From: Trachythela sp. YZ-2020
Lineage: Eukaryota; Cnidaria; Anthozoa; Malacalcyonacea; Clavulariidae
NCBI GenBank assembly: GCA_016169945.1
Contig: JADLSH010000199.1
Coordinates: forward strand, 1,984,001-2,048,000
DNA length: 64,000 nucleotides
Reading direction: 5' to 3'
The number at the start of each line of letters is the position of its first letter. The stretch's first letter is position 1. The notes below the pieces were generated by a model. That model ran no database searches. It saw only the letters and a list, made by a program, of their open reading frames with translations, and was not told where the DNA came from. The position numbers and the translations under genes are program-made. Below, piece by piece: positions 36,101 through 48,867 of the stretch.

Positions 36101-39100
36101 GATTTTAGAGCATGGCTATACGGTTAGATTACCATAGATTATCATCATTGCTCGTTTCTGAACTCTTTCCAAGTACACTACTTAAAAATTCCGGAAGGCT
36201 AAAATGAAAGACCTGACAGACTTTACTTGTCAGTGGGGAAAAATTTGGGTGTTAATCACCTTATTCATATTATCTAACTCGACTCATCAACCATCAGCAA
36301 GTTCATAACCAACCGAACGTGGACAACCTATTTAGATCTATGTTCGCAAAGCCAAGCCAATATATATTCATGGCCTCTTCATTTTGTACTTACATCATAT
36401 ATGCCTCCTGTGTGTGCTGGACTTCCGATTTCACCAACAAGTTCTCCAGTTTTTCCTTCATACATGAAAAGCTAATGAATTGGTTAATACGTAGGTTAAT
36501 ACGTAGGTTAGTAAGGAAATTGTTGGAACAACTTGTGAAAAGTCTGTTCCGTCAACGACCTTGTAGAAAGTTGTCAACAAGCTGGGAACAAGCAGTGCGA
36601 ACACATTCTGGTAACAAGTTGCTGAAACAGGATTGTACAAGTCGGCTGCAAGTTTGTTACAACTTGTGCGTTTTGACATGCCTACCTTGCCACTACTTGA
36701 TCCAGTCACATATCGTTCTCCATTTGGTGAGAATCTGGCAACATTCACAAAGTTTGAGTGATCCTAAAAGGATAGAATATATACTGATACAACAGTCAAA
36801 TATTTCATTACAAAACAGTATTCAATGATGATGAGCAGAATGAAAATTCACCAGTTTATGTCAAAGTTTGTTTTCTGCCTGAGTGCATGACTCACTGCAC
36901 AATAAAGTACTGAAAATTTTCTGACTAATGGTATGTGCTATTTTCTGCTGGTTGAGGTTTGAAAGAAGCAGAAAATATTTTCTTACACGACTGAAAATAT
37001 GATGAAAGTATCGTGGAAAAAGCCAGATGGAAATATGGTGGAAATATTTCTTGCTCGCTAGAGCATAATTTGGTGTTGCTTCAACCAGCAACTTGCAGCT
37101 GTGTGTGAGAAGACTTGTTTGACAACAGACAGTATAAAGATCAATAAACTGTGAGGGTTTTGGTTAAATTACCTGAAAGAGATCATAAAACTTATTCCCC
37201 TTTATTCCAGCCCCTTTATATAGATTCTAGAAGGTAGTAGCCCCTGCTCAGGGCTTCGCCTGGAAATGTCAGGTATTTTGACAAAAACCTCAACAGTTTA
37301 TTAACCTATTAGCTTCATAGCTTACAATGTGCCCAGATGCACCCACAGTGGCGTAACGTTATATCAGGGGGCCTCCAGTTCAAAATTTTTGAAGGCCCCC
37401 CTTAGTACGAGTGCCGAAGGCACAAGGGGGTCCGGGGCATGCTGTCTGGAAAATTTTTAAATCGAGAGTCGCTGAAATGCCATTTCCTGGACTTTGGGTG
37501 AAGATTTTACAGAATTCTGAAGGTCAGAAAACGACATTTTAACATATCAAAATTTACAATTTGTTTGGAAATTAGTACGTTGTACCATAAATCTTTAATT
37601 TACATTTATAGCTATATTGATGAAATGTGATTCCCTGTCAATTTGTTTTTGCTCTACAGTCTGAGCCTGGCTGCCTGGGGGCCCCCTTGGAGCCTGGCCC
37701 TGCCATTGGGGTTGGGGGCCCCCGGGTTCACCCGGTCTGAACCCATAGTAGTTACGCCACTGTGCATGCACCCTACTTTAGTATTTTACTCTGTCTAACA
37801 CCAGACGATTTTACTTGTCAGTGGTAGGGTACTGCCAGTTAATGGGTTAAAGAATACTACCTACACATTAGATCCCCTCGTTTTGCATAAAGTTTTGATA
37901 GTTGTTACATAAATACCTTGTTAGTAAACTTGAGCTTGAATGGAGGTCCTTCATAGAAACCTGAACTGTAATCCTCACTCGCCGTAATAACACGGAAGGG
38001 TCGAGACGTCTTGTAGTCGATTGTGTTCACACATTTTGCATGACCCATCATTTGGCCTACGCTTGATCCAGTGTCCACAAGAAATGCATGTGCAAAACTG
38101 GAAAACAATTTTATAATATATATCTAATATAACAACGTTTTTGATTGGCTGAAAAGCGTGCTCAATAACTCGATTGAGCACGCTAAAAAAATGCAGGAAT
38201 TTTTATTAGCAGAAATTAAACTTGTTTTCATGCTATTTTTGTGTTTTTATATATTATTATAAAATAATTTTTTCATGGTTTGGCATGCTCAATCGAGTTA
38301 TTGAGCACCACTTGGGAAGCTGGGAGAGCACTCAAGGGTGAGAATTGGTCTCAGCTAGCGCCTCCACCAACTCTTACGCTTTTTTGTGCTCTCCCAACTT
38401 CCGCGTGCTTAATAACTTGATTGAGCATGCTAAACCATGAAAAAATTCTTAATTATCAAATTGACTGCTTAATGCAAAGTATTGTAAATCCAATTAATTA
38501 TCACAGGAAAATTGGATTTGGCAATAAAATGAAAAGTTGTCAGAATGTAAAATGTGTCAAAATCAATAGCACTCACAGTCCTCGACCATCTCCTCCAACC
38601 ACGATCCTTTTACTATCTGGTGACCATGCAATATCTTTTATTGCACCACCAAGTGGTTGATACTCTGCTTTTAATGGATGTTCTATTTGTGTCGTATCCC
38701 AGATCCTTACTTTTCCTGCAGCATCTGATAATGAATGTAATATGATCTTAGCACCAGTTTACTGTTAACTAATTATGTTATCTCTCGATTGATTTGAATA
38801 GTCAATCATATCTGAGGTTCTGCCCACAGTGGGTGGTACCAGGCAGGAGTGGGTGGTACCAGGCAGGAGTGGGTGGTACCAGGCAGGAGTGGGTGGTACC
38901 AGGTAGGAGTGTCCAGCACTCAATCATGTCCAAACTGTTCTTGTGAAAAGTTGAAATCCAGGCCGAAAGTGGGTGGAGGGTGCAATGTCTGGAATAAAGC
39001 TTGTCTCAGAATGTGTGAAATACTGTTCAAATTTCTCTGGCGGACCCACAGGACTTGGAATCTATGTATGTTTTGCCCCTGACAATTTGGTACTGTTGAT

Positions 39101-41093
39101 TGTAATTAGCACATACTAGCAATATTACTGTAGTTCTATTGTCACTTTTTTGTATTTAATTTAATAATATTACAGTGTATTATTCATACCTCCAGAACAA
39201 ATATAGAAGCCACTTGGGGCATAACAAGCTGAAAACACCTCATAAGCGTGTTCTGAGTACACATCTGCATTCATTGGATTCTTAATCACAAGAATAAACA
39301 ATTATTACCAAAACCACGGATGCTTCCTGTCGCCCGAAATAATGTGCCTTGTTTTCATGTCAAAACATTCAGGAATGCAACTACATTCCTATGCCTTTTA
39401 CTGTTAAAATGTCAAACTATTATTAGCTAATATCAACGCAATTACCTGCGGACCAATCAGATGTCGATATTCTCGAAATGTCGATTTCACAACGTTAATA
39501 GTTTGACATTTTAACAGTAAAACTGTAAAAGGCATAGGAATGTAGTCACGTTCCTGAATGTTTTGACACAAAAACATGATACTTTTTTCGCACAAGAGGA
39601 TGCATCCGCGGTTTTGGTAATAATATAATACATATGGACACCTCCCCAATGTAGGCACCTCTCTATTATAGACCGTTTTCAATACATAATTCTCATATAT
39701 TCTATTCTTAATAAAATACTTTACATTATAATATTCAGGATCTTTAGTTAATGAACTCATTAAATTAAAACTTGTTTGAGGAAAACTACTTTATTCTAAC
39801 TTCTAACAAATTGAGGATTTTGACAATAAGTGGTGTTAACTAGTTCTTTATATTGCCGATGGTGATGTTTCCAAATTTCCTGCCGCGAAACTCTATGTTG
39901 TCAGCTATAAACTCCTTTCTACCTAGCATTCGCAACCTCTGCTCCAAAAATCTGGAACAAATTACCTATGTATATAAGAAATCTGGCTAACTTTAGTATT
40001 TTTAAGCAATTAGTTAAGACTTATTATTTTAACGAAGCCTTTAATGTAAATACTTCATGTAACATATAATCTATATAATCTCGTTTACTTTTAGTTAGTT
40101 TATATACCTATATAACCATTCAGCATAGAACAATTTTAGTGTAATTATGTTTGTGATGCGCATTTGATCATATACTATAGCATGTTAATTTGCGCAATAT
40201 AAATATTAAATATTATTATTATTCATATTTATCAGAGTAAACTATGAAAAACGTGAGTTAGCTTGCTTTCCAATGAGCTCACCCGAAATTATTGTCATAT
40301 ATAGCCAATAGTTGGCAATGTAACTTTAAACGTATGTATACTTTTACTCTTCACTGCAAAGTGCTGGAAATCGCATTTCAGGGACTCTAGATTTCAAAAT
40401 TTCCTCGGGGTGCATGCCCCTGGATCCCCCTAAGCTGTCTCTCGCCTTTGGCGTTCGGTCTTCCACCCCCTCCGTTCGGCCCTGGCTATGCCACTGCATG
40501 TTGGCCAATTGAACGAGTTCAACCCTCAAATAGTCTTCTAATATCCCTCCCCCTCCAATCATCTACCCACTCAACCAGGAAACCTTAAGTTGAACAGTTA
40601 TACCGGGATATATTTAAGTACTGTACTTTGCATTATATCTAAGATAAAAATACGTATAGAAACAATATTTCTGCTACAAAAGTATAGCTACTTTGTTATC
40701 CAAGTCCTACATGACACAGACAGAAATGAAGACAATTAAAATACCTCAACATCTCTGATTATTACACCTTTATTATGCGAATACAGTATATATTTCCCCT
40801 TTGGATCGCCTTTGATGCAAAGCCTCCGGCCTCTCGTAGTTCGAGGCAACGCAGCAAAAGTGTGTTCTTCAAAGAAACATAGCAAAGGATTAGTATTTTA
40901 GCCTTCAGTAACTCTACCACACGCAGTTTCAACCGGGAATGAACACAAACTGTAGTGACAAATGTCTGTATCGGGTGCATTATCTGTGTGTTTAATCTCC
41001 GTAAAAACGGTCAAAAACCCGCAGTGTAAAGCATTATACCGAAGCCAAAAAGACAGAAAATAACATAAGCTACTTACTCAAGCTGTATGACAT
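27191..41093 (-). CDS. WDR1: WD-repeat protein 1 / actin-interacting protein 1
   Basis: Complete, 16 exons: 41093-41078, 40866-40745, 39280-39190, 38724-38577, 38097-37917, 36763-36686, 36471-36394, 35460-35369, 34848-34707, 34469-34388, 33650-33497, 33403-33316, 33072-32962, 29293-29120, 28469-28325 and 27300-27191. Phases agree at every junction, giving 603 aa (human 606). Diagnostic stretches include [90 protein letters not shown] and GAHRLSNV. The family folds as two seven-bladed beta-propellers and works with ADF/cofilin to disassemble actin filaments in the cytoplasm. The start matches the MPYEIKK-type start of the family. The long intron between exons 13 and 14 carries a LINE on the opposite strand. 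Confidence 0.96.
29690..32795 (+). mobile_element. Non-LTR retrotransposon (CR1/L2-like), degenerate
   Basis: An apurinic-endonuclease region ([32 protein letters not shown]) is followed by a reverse transcriptase and a (TAA)n tail at about 32774-32795. It is inserted in the long WDR1 intron, antisense to the gene. The 5' boundary is uncertain; a short inverted repeat of CCTCCGCAGGCATC lies just upstream at about 29587-29672. Clade assignment rests on domain order and tail only. Confidence 0.85.
30776..32569 (+). pseudogene. Reverse transcriptase domain of the LINE, inactivated
   Basis: A 597-codon frame holds RT motifs: [35 protein letters not shown] and FVDDC. A C-terminal region follows ([31 protein letters not shown]). 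The endonuclease part upstream is broken: an in-frame stop at about 30113 is followed by the expected RGGG residues, and the frame shifts near 30130-30200 and again near 30775. After GVPQGTK the usual LGP-like residues are missing, suggesting a small deletion. The element is therefore not autonomous. Confidence 0.8.
33668..33790. repeat. Tandem duplication of about 60 bp
   Basis: GATTTACAACTGTTTATATC, TTTGGTAAGT and GGGGTGGATTACAGGGCTAA occur twice in a row in WDR1 intron 10. It adjoins the SINE at 33780. Confidence 0.6.
33780..34085 (-). mobile_element. tRNA-derived SINE, reverse orientation, copy 2
   Basis: Shares with 17930-18275 the GAGCTGAGCTGAATT..GAAGGA segment, CCCTGTCAACATT, and GGAGTACCCGGAGAAAACCC (the inverse of GGGTTTTCTCCGGGTACTCC). 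The right end CGACTGCGCCAGAG is the inverse of the A-box region of the copy at 55616. Confidence 0.75.
34540..34625. repeat. GGCCCTTCG / CTTTCGCTC repeat family copy
   Basis: A member of the family built around GAAGGGCCTTCGCTCGAAAC plus a Thr/Ser-neutral TTCTTCAGGTAG tail. Other copies lie near 1325-1395, 9355-9470, 45030-45085, 45190-45300 and 49070-49130. The core GAAGGGCCTTC is itself palindromic. Confidence 0.5.
34875..34985. repeat. Imperfect inverted repeat around GGGGTACCCC
   Basis: TAGCTTACTGAAGG and CCTTCAGTAAGCTA flank a duplicated AAAGGGGGTACCCCTT palindrome and a repeated GAGAGCCAACACACCC. It may form a hairpin in WDR1 intron 8. Confidence 0.6.
34985..35255 (+). mobile_element. 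SINE-like element, TTCGAGGGTTTTTxTC block, copy 2
   Basis: Collinear with 15806-16090 and 47905-48150: GTTAAGCCAGCTATACAGCA, GAGATTGGTTGGGTCTCTCC, TGCTTCGAGGGTTTTT and CCTCAGAGTGGTAAACACGA. Confidence 0.7.
35650..35730. repeat. ATAGATCGTTTATTAG tandem repeat
   Basis: Four consecutive units of 17-18 bp reading ATAGATCGTTTATTAG in a WDR1 intron, next to a LINE fragment. Confidence 0.85.
35735..36215 (-). mobile_element. Decayed LINE fragment (RT C-terminal region)
   Basis: The minus strand encodes [18 protein letters not shown] at about 36115-36170, the typical post-RT motif of CR1/L2/Jockey-type LINEs. It is followed by frameshifted remnants ([12 protein letters not shown]). There is no intact frame. 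Confidence 0.65.
37300..37853. mobile_element. TTAACCCATTAAC MITE split by a later insertion
   Basis: The two halves (about 37300-37345 and 37766-37853) together match the short elements at 48636-48748 and 48776-48893: AATGxGCCCAGATGCxCCC, then CTACTTTAGTATTTTACTC and CAGTTAATGGGTTAA. The interruption is the hAT-like element at 37346-37765. Confidence 0.8.
37346..37765. mobile_element. hAT-like nonautonomous element with 8-bp target duplication
   Basis: The ends ACAGTGGCGTAACG and GTTACGCCACTGTGC are inverted repeats. Both sides carry ATGCACCC (37338-37345 and 37766-37773), an 8-bp duplication as made by hAT transposases. The interior has GGGGGCC-rich stretches and no transposase. Related fragments lie at about 40340-40500 and 43655-43810. 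Confidence 0.85.
38155..38432. repeat. Three copies of a TGCTCAATnACTnGATTGAGCA palindrome
   Basis: Near-perfect palindromes occur at about 38158-38185 (TGCTCAATAACTCGATTGAG), 38283-38309 and 38404-38430. The intervening CAACTT / CTTGGGAAGC words are also in inverted order. Probably the ends of a small inverted-repeat element. Confidence 0.6.
38825..38908. repeat. 20-bp tandem repeat
   Basis: GTGGGTGGTACCAGGCAGGA occurs four times in a row with one substitution in the last unit. Intronic in WDR1. Confidence 0.9.
39301..39625. mobile_element. MITE with ATTATTACCAAAACC termini
   Basis: ATTATTACCAAAACC at the left matches GGTTTTGGTAATAAT at the right. Inner inverted stretches also pair (GTCAAAACATTCAGGAATGC with its mirror, and ACTGTTAAAATGTCAAACTA with its mirror). 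A half copy lies at about 20040-20130. Confidence 0.75.
39880..40217 (+). mobile_element. LINE 3' end with (TTA)n tail
   Basis: An open frame encodes [17 protein letters not shown] followed by [14 protein letters not shown] and a stop. This is the usual C-terminus of CR1/L2-type ORF2 proteins (xSPRLWNSLP...FK..LK..LF). The tail is TATTATTATT. Severely 5' truncated; lies in WDR1 intron 2. Confidence 0.75.
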
Positions 41094-43942
41094 CCTGACA
41101 AGCAAAACCAAACGTTATTTCTGCAAAACGATTAGAAATTATGACAGATAAAGCTTCTTCTTGTCCAGACGTAAGGCGTAACTTGTTCGTGCTCGACTTC
41201 CTGTTGTGACGTCATCGTCATATTACCCCAAGAAAACGCCATATTTGGGAAATATAACACAACCTTTTTTGACTGTTCATGATATTAAAATTTCCTTATA
41301 TCAAATGTATTTAAATAGATATTTGGTAATTCGATATTTATGGTCAATACCTCATATTTTAATTTTGCAGTAAAATATAATGCATCACTATAAACGTCAC
41401 GAGAACCTCTTGAGAAGTCACAATCTGCCCTTTAATAGAGGGTTCGAGAGGGTTCAGGTCAAATATTGATAGATTTATCTTCAGTGAAGACGCTAGCGCT
41501 GTTCCTGTATTTAATATTTGGCTAGTATACTTCCTTGTTTGTTTGACACTTTGTTTGGTAGTTATTTTGGGGGTTTTAATATACATTTTCGCCTTAAGTA
41601 AATTACAGACTCAGAATGATCACTTTCAAGTTAATTGGAACAAATTTATGTAAAATTATTTTATTGTTCTTGTACCGGCAGTACCGTGTCATCTAGAGAA
41701 TTTAAGATTAGGACTCTACATGTCCCTTGGAATGCCCCTTACAGGCCAACACGGCAGTTACTAGTTTCACTATAATTACTAGTTTCCCTAACTATGCCTT
41801 GATATAAGCTACATCCCCGCGATTAGGTATAGTTCTTCTCGAAGTGAGTTTTGACACAGTCGTACCATGAATATAAGAGTTTTATAGGAAATGCAAGCAA
41901 TGGCCATACACGACTTTATAATAATTTGAAGGACCGAAAAGTGGTAGTATTTAAAGAAAAATTGAACGCAAAATCTCACTTATGGACTGTGTTATCAAGC
42001 CAAACAATATGTCTTTATATCGGCGACGATGCCGACTTCAATGCGGTGATGATATCTCCCTTGTGTTTTGCTAATGAATTATTGAGTTTGAGAAGGGGAT
42101 TTTAGACAGAATTTATTCTATGATCAGTTTAACAAAGCAGTTGAAAATCAGCAAATTTTCTACCATGCAGATATACAAACTCCTATAAGGTCATGATTTC
42201 CTTTTTCTTCATTGTTGATGAGAATTACAATCAAACTCGTACATTGGCCCTAGTATATATCTGAGCTGGCGTCTCCCTCTAACCAGACCCAACAATCGTG
42301 CAGCAAAGGTTAAAATATTTGGCTTAACTGCTTATTTCTAAAATCTTTTTGATAATTTGATAAGATTTATCCAAATTGAAAATCGCTTTTTTAATGATTG
42401 CGAAAGAAGCATTGAGGCATAAATTATATGTTAAATAACATATATACCTACGTTTCTCAATGGAGACAATAGAGAAGAATACTAAATAGAGACAATTACT
42501 CGTATATATAACATTTATTCCCAAACATCCATGTACTACTAAGCGTATTTTTTTACTATAAACCTTTACATGAACTATAACGTATTTACTGATAAATATA
42601 TACGATGATTAAGTACATGCCAATGTCAAGTTCTATAATACAATGTTATATTTAAAACATAAAATGCTTGTATTACAACAGAAACGAAGAATTTTGGATA
42701 CAAACTCGAAACTGGTTAAAAACAATGACTCATTTCTCCCAAATCAACTCTACAAACAACCACGTTTGGTAAAAGTCCATTAAAACCAGTTAAATATCCA
42801 TATATATATATATTTTTCAAACGACTAAGACATCAGTTTCCAAAGTCATGTACCCCTAAAGTAAATATCTCGTTAGTGTTACACAAACCATTCATGATTT
42901 AGGGCGTGGACAATAGAAAGTGAGGTTTTCAAAGAACCAGGCAACACAACAGAATAGAATACAAAAGTTCCTTAAAATATCCCTAAATCATGACTCATAT
43001 GGTTTTCCACATTTTTTGTCACAGCAGAGGTGGATCAAGTCTCATTTTAGCCTGTTCACATGATCCAATTTGTCGGATTCGATTCTCTTATCGGATCGTG
43101 TGAACAGACCTGTTATGGGGGGAGGGGTGGACGGGAGGAGTTGGGGGGTGCTTATAATTAGTATTTCAGTACGGATTTCATGTTTACCTCGCCGCACGAG
43201 ATCTTTGGCTGGACTAATTGGAATTTTTCTGAGAGAGGCAAAGGAATTTCCATTCCTAAAAAAAACAAAAAGTGAATCGCTTACAGACTTCGTTTCTTCT
43301 TTCACTCGTAATTCAAGATTCAGTTCAGCGATAGCTTCATTGTATGATTTTCCTGGCACGAGAATTTTCAAGGCACGTTTTTGGATTTGTTCGATATCAT
43401 CGATGTTTGCTAAGGTCAAGGAGAAATGCCAAACAGGACACGCATACTCTAGTATTGGCCGGATAAAAGAACAGTACACTTTGCGTAATTGATTGACAGA
43501 AAAACCACTTCGTTTCAAAATGTGTAAGATATATAGACGTTTACTGGCTTTTCCGCACCTATATTCTACATGGGTGTTCAATGTTGCAAATTGATGGGAG
43601 CACATAGCAGTTTACCAAGATGCACAAGTTTGCATGATAGTTCAATATGGTGCAAACCAATGGCGTATAGGGGGCATAGGGAGCACGTGTCCCCCACGTT
43701 TTCGTCAAAGTGCTTTTGAGCAGCTAAAGCAATAGAAAAAGTACCATTTTCTAAAAGAAGAGGTGCCCTTAAGGCGAAGTGTCCCTCCATATCATAGCAC
43801 ATACATAAGCCGTGAGAGCTAGCATGCATGAGGATTGTTAAGAGAGCATGTATATATTTGAATCGATGAAATACGGTTGAAGATATATATTATATATGTG
43901 GGCTTTAGATCAGGCCTTCAACCGCAATAATTATTTCTTTAC
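41094..43942. other. WDR1 upstream region and BPI-like gene 3' region
   Basis: WDR1's promoter should be just above 41093. The 3'-terminal exon and UTR of the BPI-like gene must also lie here, but I could not identify that exon. Repeats present are a truncated LINE (43115-43605), a MITE scrap (43053-43110) and an hAT-like scrap (43655-43810). Otherwise AT-rich, nothing recognised. Confidence 0.5.
43115..43605 (-). mobile_element. LINE fragment (ORF2 C-terminus)
   Basis: The minus strand encodes [37 protein letters not shown] and IEQIQKRALKILVPGKSY. These are clearly related to, but diverged from, the element at 29690-32795. The frame then runs into a MITE end (43053-43110). Confidence 0.8.
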
Positions 43943-46900
43943 CTGAAATACCATTCTCCAAAAGTTTTTCGATTTGTTCTTTGACAATATTTTTCATCTC
44001 TGCGACTCTCCCCTGAACGATAATAAAATCAATATCGGTGTACAAGCGGATTCATATTGTGATTCATATTTTGGTATTCACTATTCTTTATTCCATTCCA
44101 CAATAAAACTGTTACGCATTGTCCATTCTCTACACGAATCTGTCATTCATTATTCATTGTTTCGTTCCATTTCGAATGCAAATTGCCCATTTCAGATCAT
44201 ATGATGTTTGCACCTCTAATCACACTTGGCTCTGAATTTGGTAATTTGCATACGAAGCGCATCGAAAATGAATGACGATAAACGGAATGGAAAAGTTGTA
44301 AAACTTTTTTTTATTGTTTTTACAAACTTCAACAAACGATGGAAAAGTTTTATACCGATAATGCTGTGACCACTGATGGATTCATAACTCTTGTATTTAT
44401 CCTAAAGATAAAAAGAGAACATTTATGTGCCGACCTCATAGATCTCATAATGGTCACATACTTTTCTTCGTGAGTCCACTCATTCGCATGCGTCAGGAGG
44501 AGAATAATCGCCGACAAAATTGGCAACAAATCTTACTTAAAATCTGTGATATTTGTGCTCAACTTCGTTCCATTCAGTTTCGGAATTGCTGTTGCAGTTA
44601 CGTTCTAAAATGAAAGGAGAGATACATAAACCTAAATATCTTGAATAAGTAATTGCTTCTCATTGGTGGAATAAGTATTTGGAATCTCCGAGCCAGTCTC
44701 GTATACAAACCGTTTCAAGATCCAACACATCCATTTTGGTATTGCGCAATACCACGTTGATCTTTGCCATTGCCTGGACTGTCAAATGTATCCCTGAATG
44801 ACTTGTTCTAATCTGAGGGGGTGAAGTTGCCGCCATTGAGATATGGATGTCGCAGTTTGAACACGCTGACTGCTTGATCTACACAAAAAAATATATATGT
44901 TCCGTTTTCAACTTTTTCTCTTGGAATCTTTGACCAAAGTATTTAAGTATCTATATATCCAGTCTTTTAAACAACCATTCAATACATCAATAGGTCACAG
45001 TAAACTATATACTTCAGGTGGTTAGCTTCCAAACGAAGGGCCTTCGCTCGAAACGTCGAAGTTCTTATTGTATTTTTCAGGAAGTTTTACACAAAAGTCA
45101 ACCGCCGTATTTGCTATACTCTACCCACACTGGGACCGCACGTTCGAGATCTATACTTCAGGGATTACAGGACCAAACTACCTGAAAAATATATCAAGAA
45201 CTTCGACGTGGGGAACGCCTTTTGTCTGGAAGTTAGCATAGCGAGCTTTTAGACGAAGGGCCTTCGAAACGTGGACTTTCTTGTTATATATTTCATGCAT
45301 GCACTTACATATCTGCCATCAACATCCCGTAAATTAATACATTTTAGAACATTTACTATAAGATTAAGATTTAATACTACTTACTAATCCTAGACCAGCA
45401 TTTAAGCGCGAGAGATAACCGCTAAAAATTCCCTTCTTGAGATGAAGTTGAGGAATCTAAAATGTAGAAAATATTTATTGAATTGTCAGATCATATGATA
45501 CATTTAGAGTGGTGTGTGTAAACGTTCTTTTATCATTGCGTCTGAAGTAATACACGCAGAGTTGTTATTTGTTTTCAACCTTCTTCTGGGTAGGATTTTG
45601 TGTCTTCCCAACCTTCTTCAAAATAACTGGAAATTTTCTGACATGCAGGCTTTTGTCTGAGTTGGCCTTTGCAGTACTGGTAGTCTGACTGAGTGCTGAC
45701 TGTTGCTACTTATACTAGCCTGACTAGTCTACTACTTATTGCTTTGCTTCATTGCTATTGCTATTGCTTTTATTCAGTGTTTCACTTTCAACCTTCCTCA
45801 ATGCCAGTAAACCTTCCTCACGGATGGTATACCCGCATACCCGCAGCTTTTTAGCAATTCTGAATATAGGGGGGAGCAAAATTGCTGCAAATTTGCAACA
45901 AAAACTAACTTCAACGCATGTTAAGTATGACTGTTTACGCATGCTGCCTTATATCTTGTACATTATGCGTGAATATTTCAAAATTAACATGTGTTGAAAT
46001 TAGGTTTTATTGCAATTGCAGCGATTTTGTTGCTTGCCTAAATTAAAGTTTCAATTACTGTACAATTACCTGTTTGACTGCGACTTGCACCCGCATGGCA
46101 TCCTGGTTATAATATGCATGACTAGCGCTATTGATCATATGATCCATAATTGTGACGTACATCATTCGATCACGTGAGTAATCGCGCGGCAATCCAGCGG
46201 GTTGCTGTTGCCATGTCATGTTTCCATCTGATGGTTGGAAATCACCCTAAAAGGTCGAGCTGAGATAAGACTAAATCTTGAACATAACGCTTGAGACCAT
46301 TCCTCACAATATTACAAAGTTAATGTACATTGACAATTCAAACTTCGTCATCCCCTCTCCCCCAGTTCAATGTTGTGAACATTCCCGAAACAACTTTTGG
46401 TAATTTGCAAGGACACAAGCTCAACATTGAGTTGGGAGAGAGGGGTTTAAGAAGAGCAACTTGATGCAATAGATGGTGGTGATCAACTCAGGAAGTGTTG
46501 AACTTATAGAAGTAAGAAAATTATTGATTGATTGGCCACCAAGTACAAGATTGCCATACATATAAAGAAAAGAATTAACCTAACTTTCTCATTTTGGTAA
46601 CTGCTGTTTGGCCACCATCTGCTGCACGATAGTGCTTAGTAAAAACCACTTATTAATGACTATGTCCGTTTACTTATAGTATCTAAAAGGCTGACCTAAA
46701 TGTATACCTTTAAGAACAGATCGACAGCATCAATTTTATACTCAGGGTTCTTGACAACAGAATAGTCTAGCGTCACTGACTTCTTCAAATGTTGTTTTAC
46801 TGACAATAGAAATGAAAAATATTACATCAATAAACGAATAATTATGACATAAACGCATGGAATACATGCTTTAACTTTAGCATTGAATACCGTCTACGTT

Positions 46901-48836
46901 TACATGAAATAGCAAGTTCTAAACCAAGCAAATTTTTTACAAGCTTGTAGAACAGCATGCATATTATAATATTGTAAGTATTTTATGCATGAATACGCTG
47001 CTATATAGGTTTTGAAAGTACACAGAACGTACATTGAGAAATGGATTTTCACAGATTACCTGGAAATTTGGCAAACTGTTCGTTTAAGTTTTTCTTGATT
47101 GCTTTCTTTCCTTCTTTGCATGTCTAGAGGAATATATGTGTAATCAAAATCTACCATGTTATAGCATACCATACCATACCATACCGTGAAATACATACTT
47201 GTCAGTAATATACTACCGTATACGCATACCATACCGTGAAATACATACTTGTCAGTCATATACTACAGTATACCATATACCATACCACACCACACCATAC
47301 CATACCATACCATACCATACCATACCATACCATACCATACCATACCACACCACACCACACCACACCACACCATACCATACCATCGTCACACTATACCACA
47401 TCTGGCAGAATTTTTTTGAACTTACAATTTCTGGAATCTTTGATTTTACAAAATTGTTCATCATCCCCTTGATCCACGAAAATAGAAAACTAAAAATTTA
47501 AAAAACATCCTCCGATTGAGCACATTTACTTGACCCACTCACCCACCCACCAAACCCCTCCGCTATACTCGGAGGTTGTTTTCACCTTGTAGCTTGTCCT
47601 GATCTCAGGTCGATGTTGATGTTATCAAGTTTTGAAGCACAGGTTACATTGGAAACCACAAGACGATCACCATTTACACCTTAAACAGTTAAAACATGAT
47701 TAGGTCTTGTGCTATTTGCTTTTCTAACACTTGTTTTTGTGGGTTTCAGTAAGTGTTACGCGGCAGAAGACCATGATCAACTTCAGAAATGTTGATATTT
47801 ATAGGAGGAAGGAAACTAAACTTAATCCTCTCTCATTTATTTGCCACCAAATATAAGACTACTACATATAATGAAAATGGCTAAATTTCACATTGGAAGC
47901 ACGGGTGCAGCAGGTCGGGCAGGGATTTATTCAGGTTGGGTAAGGTCAGTGTGCTTGATAAATTCATGTAAGTTGAAATTGGTTGGTTCTCTCCTGTGCT
48001 TCGAGGGCTTTTCTCCGGGTACTCCGGTTTTTCCTCCCTCGCTAACCCTTGCACTAACCACTAACTAACTCTCGGAACCTTTGTCAATTGGGTCGCAATA
48101 CCTGTTAAGGCTTTCCGTCCACCTCAGAGTGGTAAACACAATAAAATATTATTCTCTCACTTTGATAACTACTGGTTGACAACGCACCACTTGCTACATA
48201 ATAATAGTACTGAGTAAAATCACCTATTTTATCCACAATGCTGTTTCTACGTACCTAGATGGATTAGAATCCCAACGGACATGCCTCGAACAGCAACACT
48301 GAAAGTACCTGAATTACTAAACCTAGAAAGAAATACATTTCAAGATATTTCAATGTCTATATATCATTCTTCCGTGTATAATCCTGTTTCTGTGTTTTAT
48401 ACTTCAGTGTATCTTCCATCTTTGTACATTCTGCATCATAATTATTATGCTATCTACCATTCTCTTGCCGATTATCTTTTAATTTGCCCTTCACTGTCAC
48501 TATAATTTATTATATTATTTTTGTCATTCCCATCTATATCATCCACACGTCAATCATTCTGCTAGGTTTTATCGTTCTTTTATAATATCAGACCTCTCAA
48601 CGCACACAATTTCGTCCTGCATGTGAGACACGATTTTAACCCATTAACTTGCAATGCGCCCAGATGCGCCCTGCTTTAGTATTTTACTCTGTCTAACGTC
48701 AGACGATTTTACTCGTCAGTGGTAGGGTACTGCCAGTTGATGGGTTAACAAAACTATCTGCCAGTGTCTCTTGTTAACCATTAGCTGGCAATGCGCCCAG
48801 ACGCGCCCTACTTTAGTATTTTACTCTGTCTAACAC

Positions 48837-48867
<31 letters not shown>

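Noticed and set aside
42838..42890. Minus-strand NEIFTLGVHDFGN followed by a stop, as the BPI-like last exon
   Set aside because: It resembles a BPI C-terminus, but an in-frame stop lies just upstream and no usable AG acceptor lies between.
47199..47501. Open frames with HTIPYHTIPY-type repeats
   Set aside because: These are translations of the CCATA/CCACA microsatellite.
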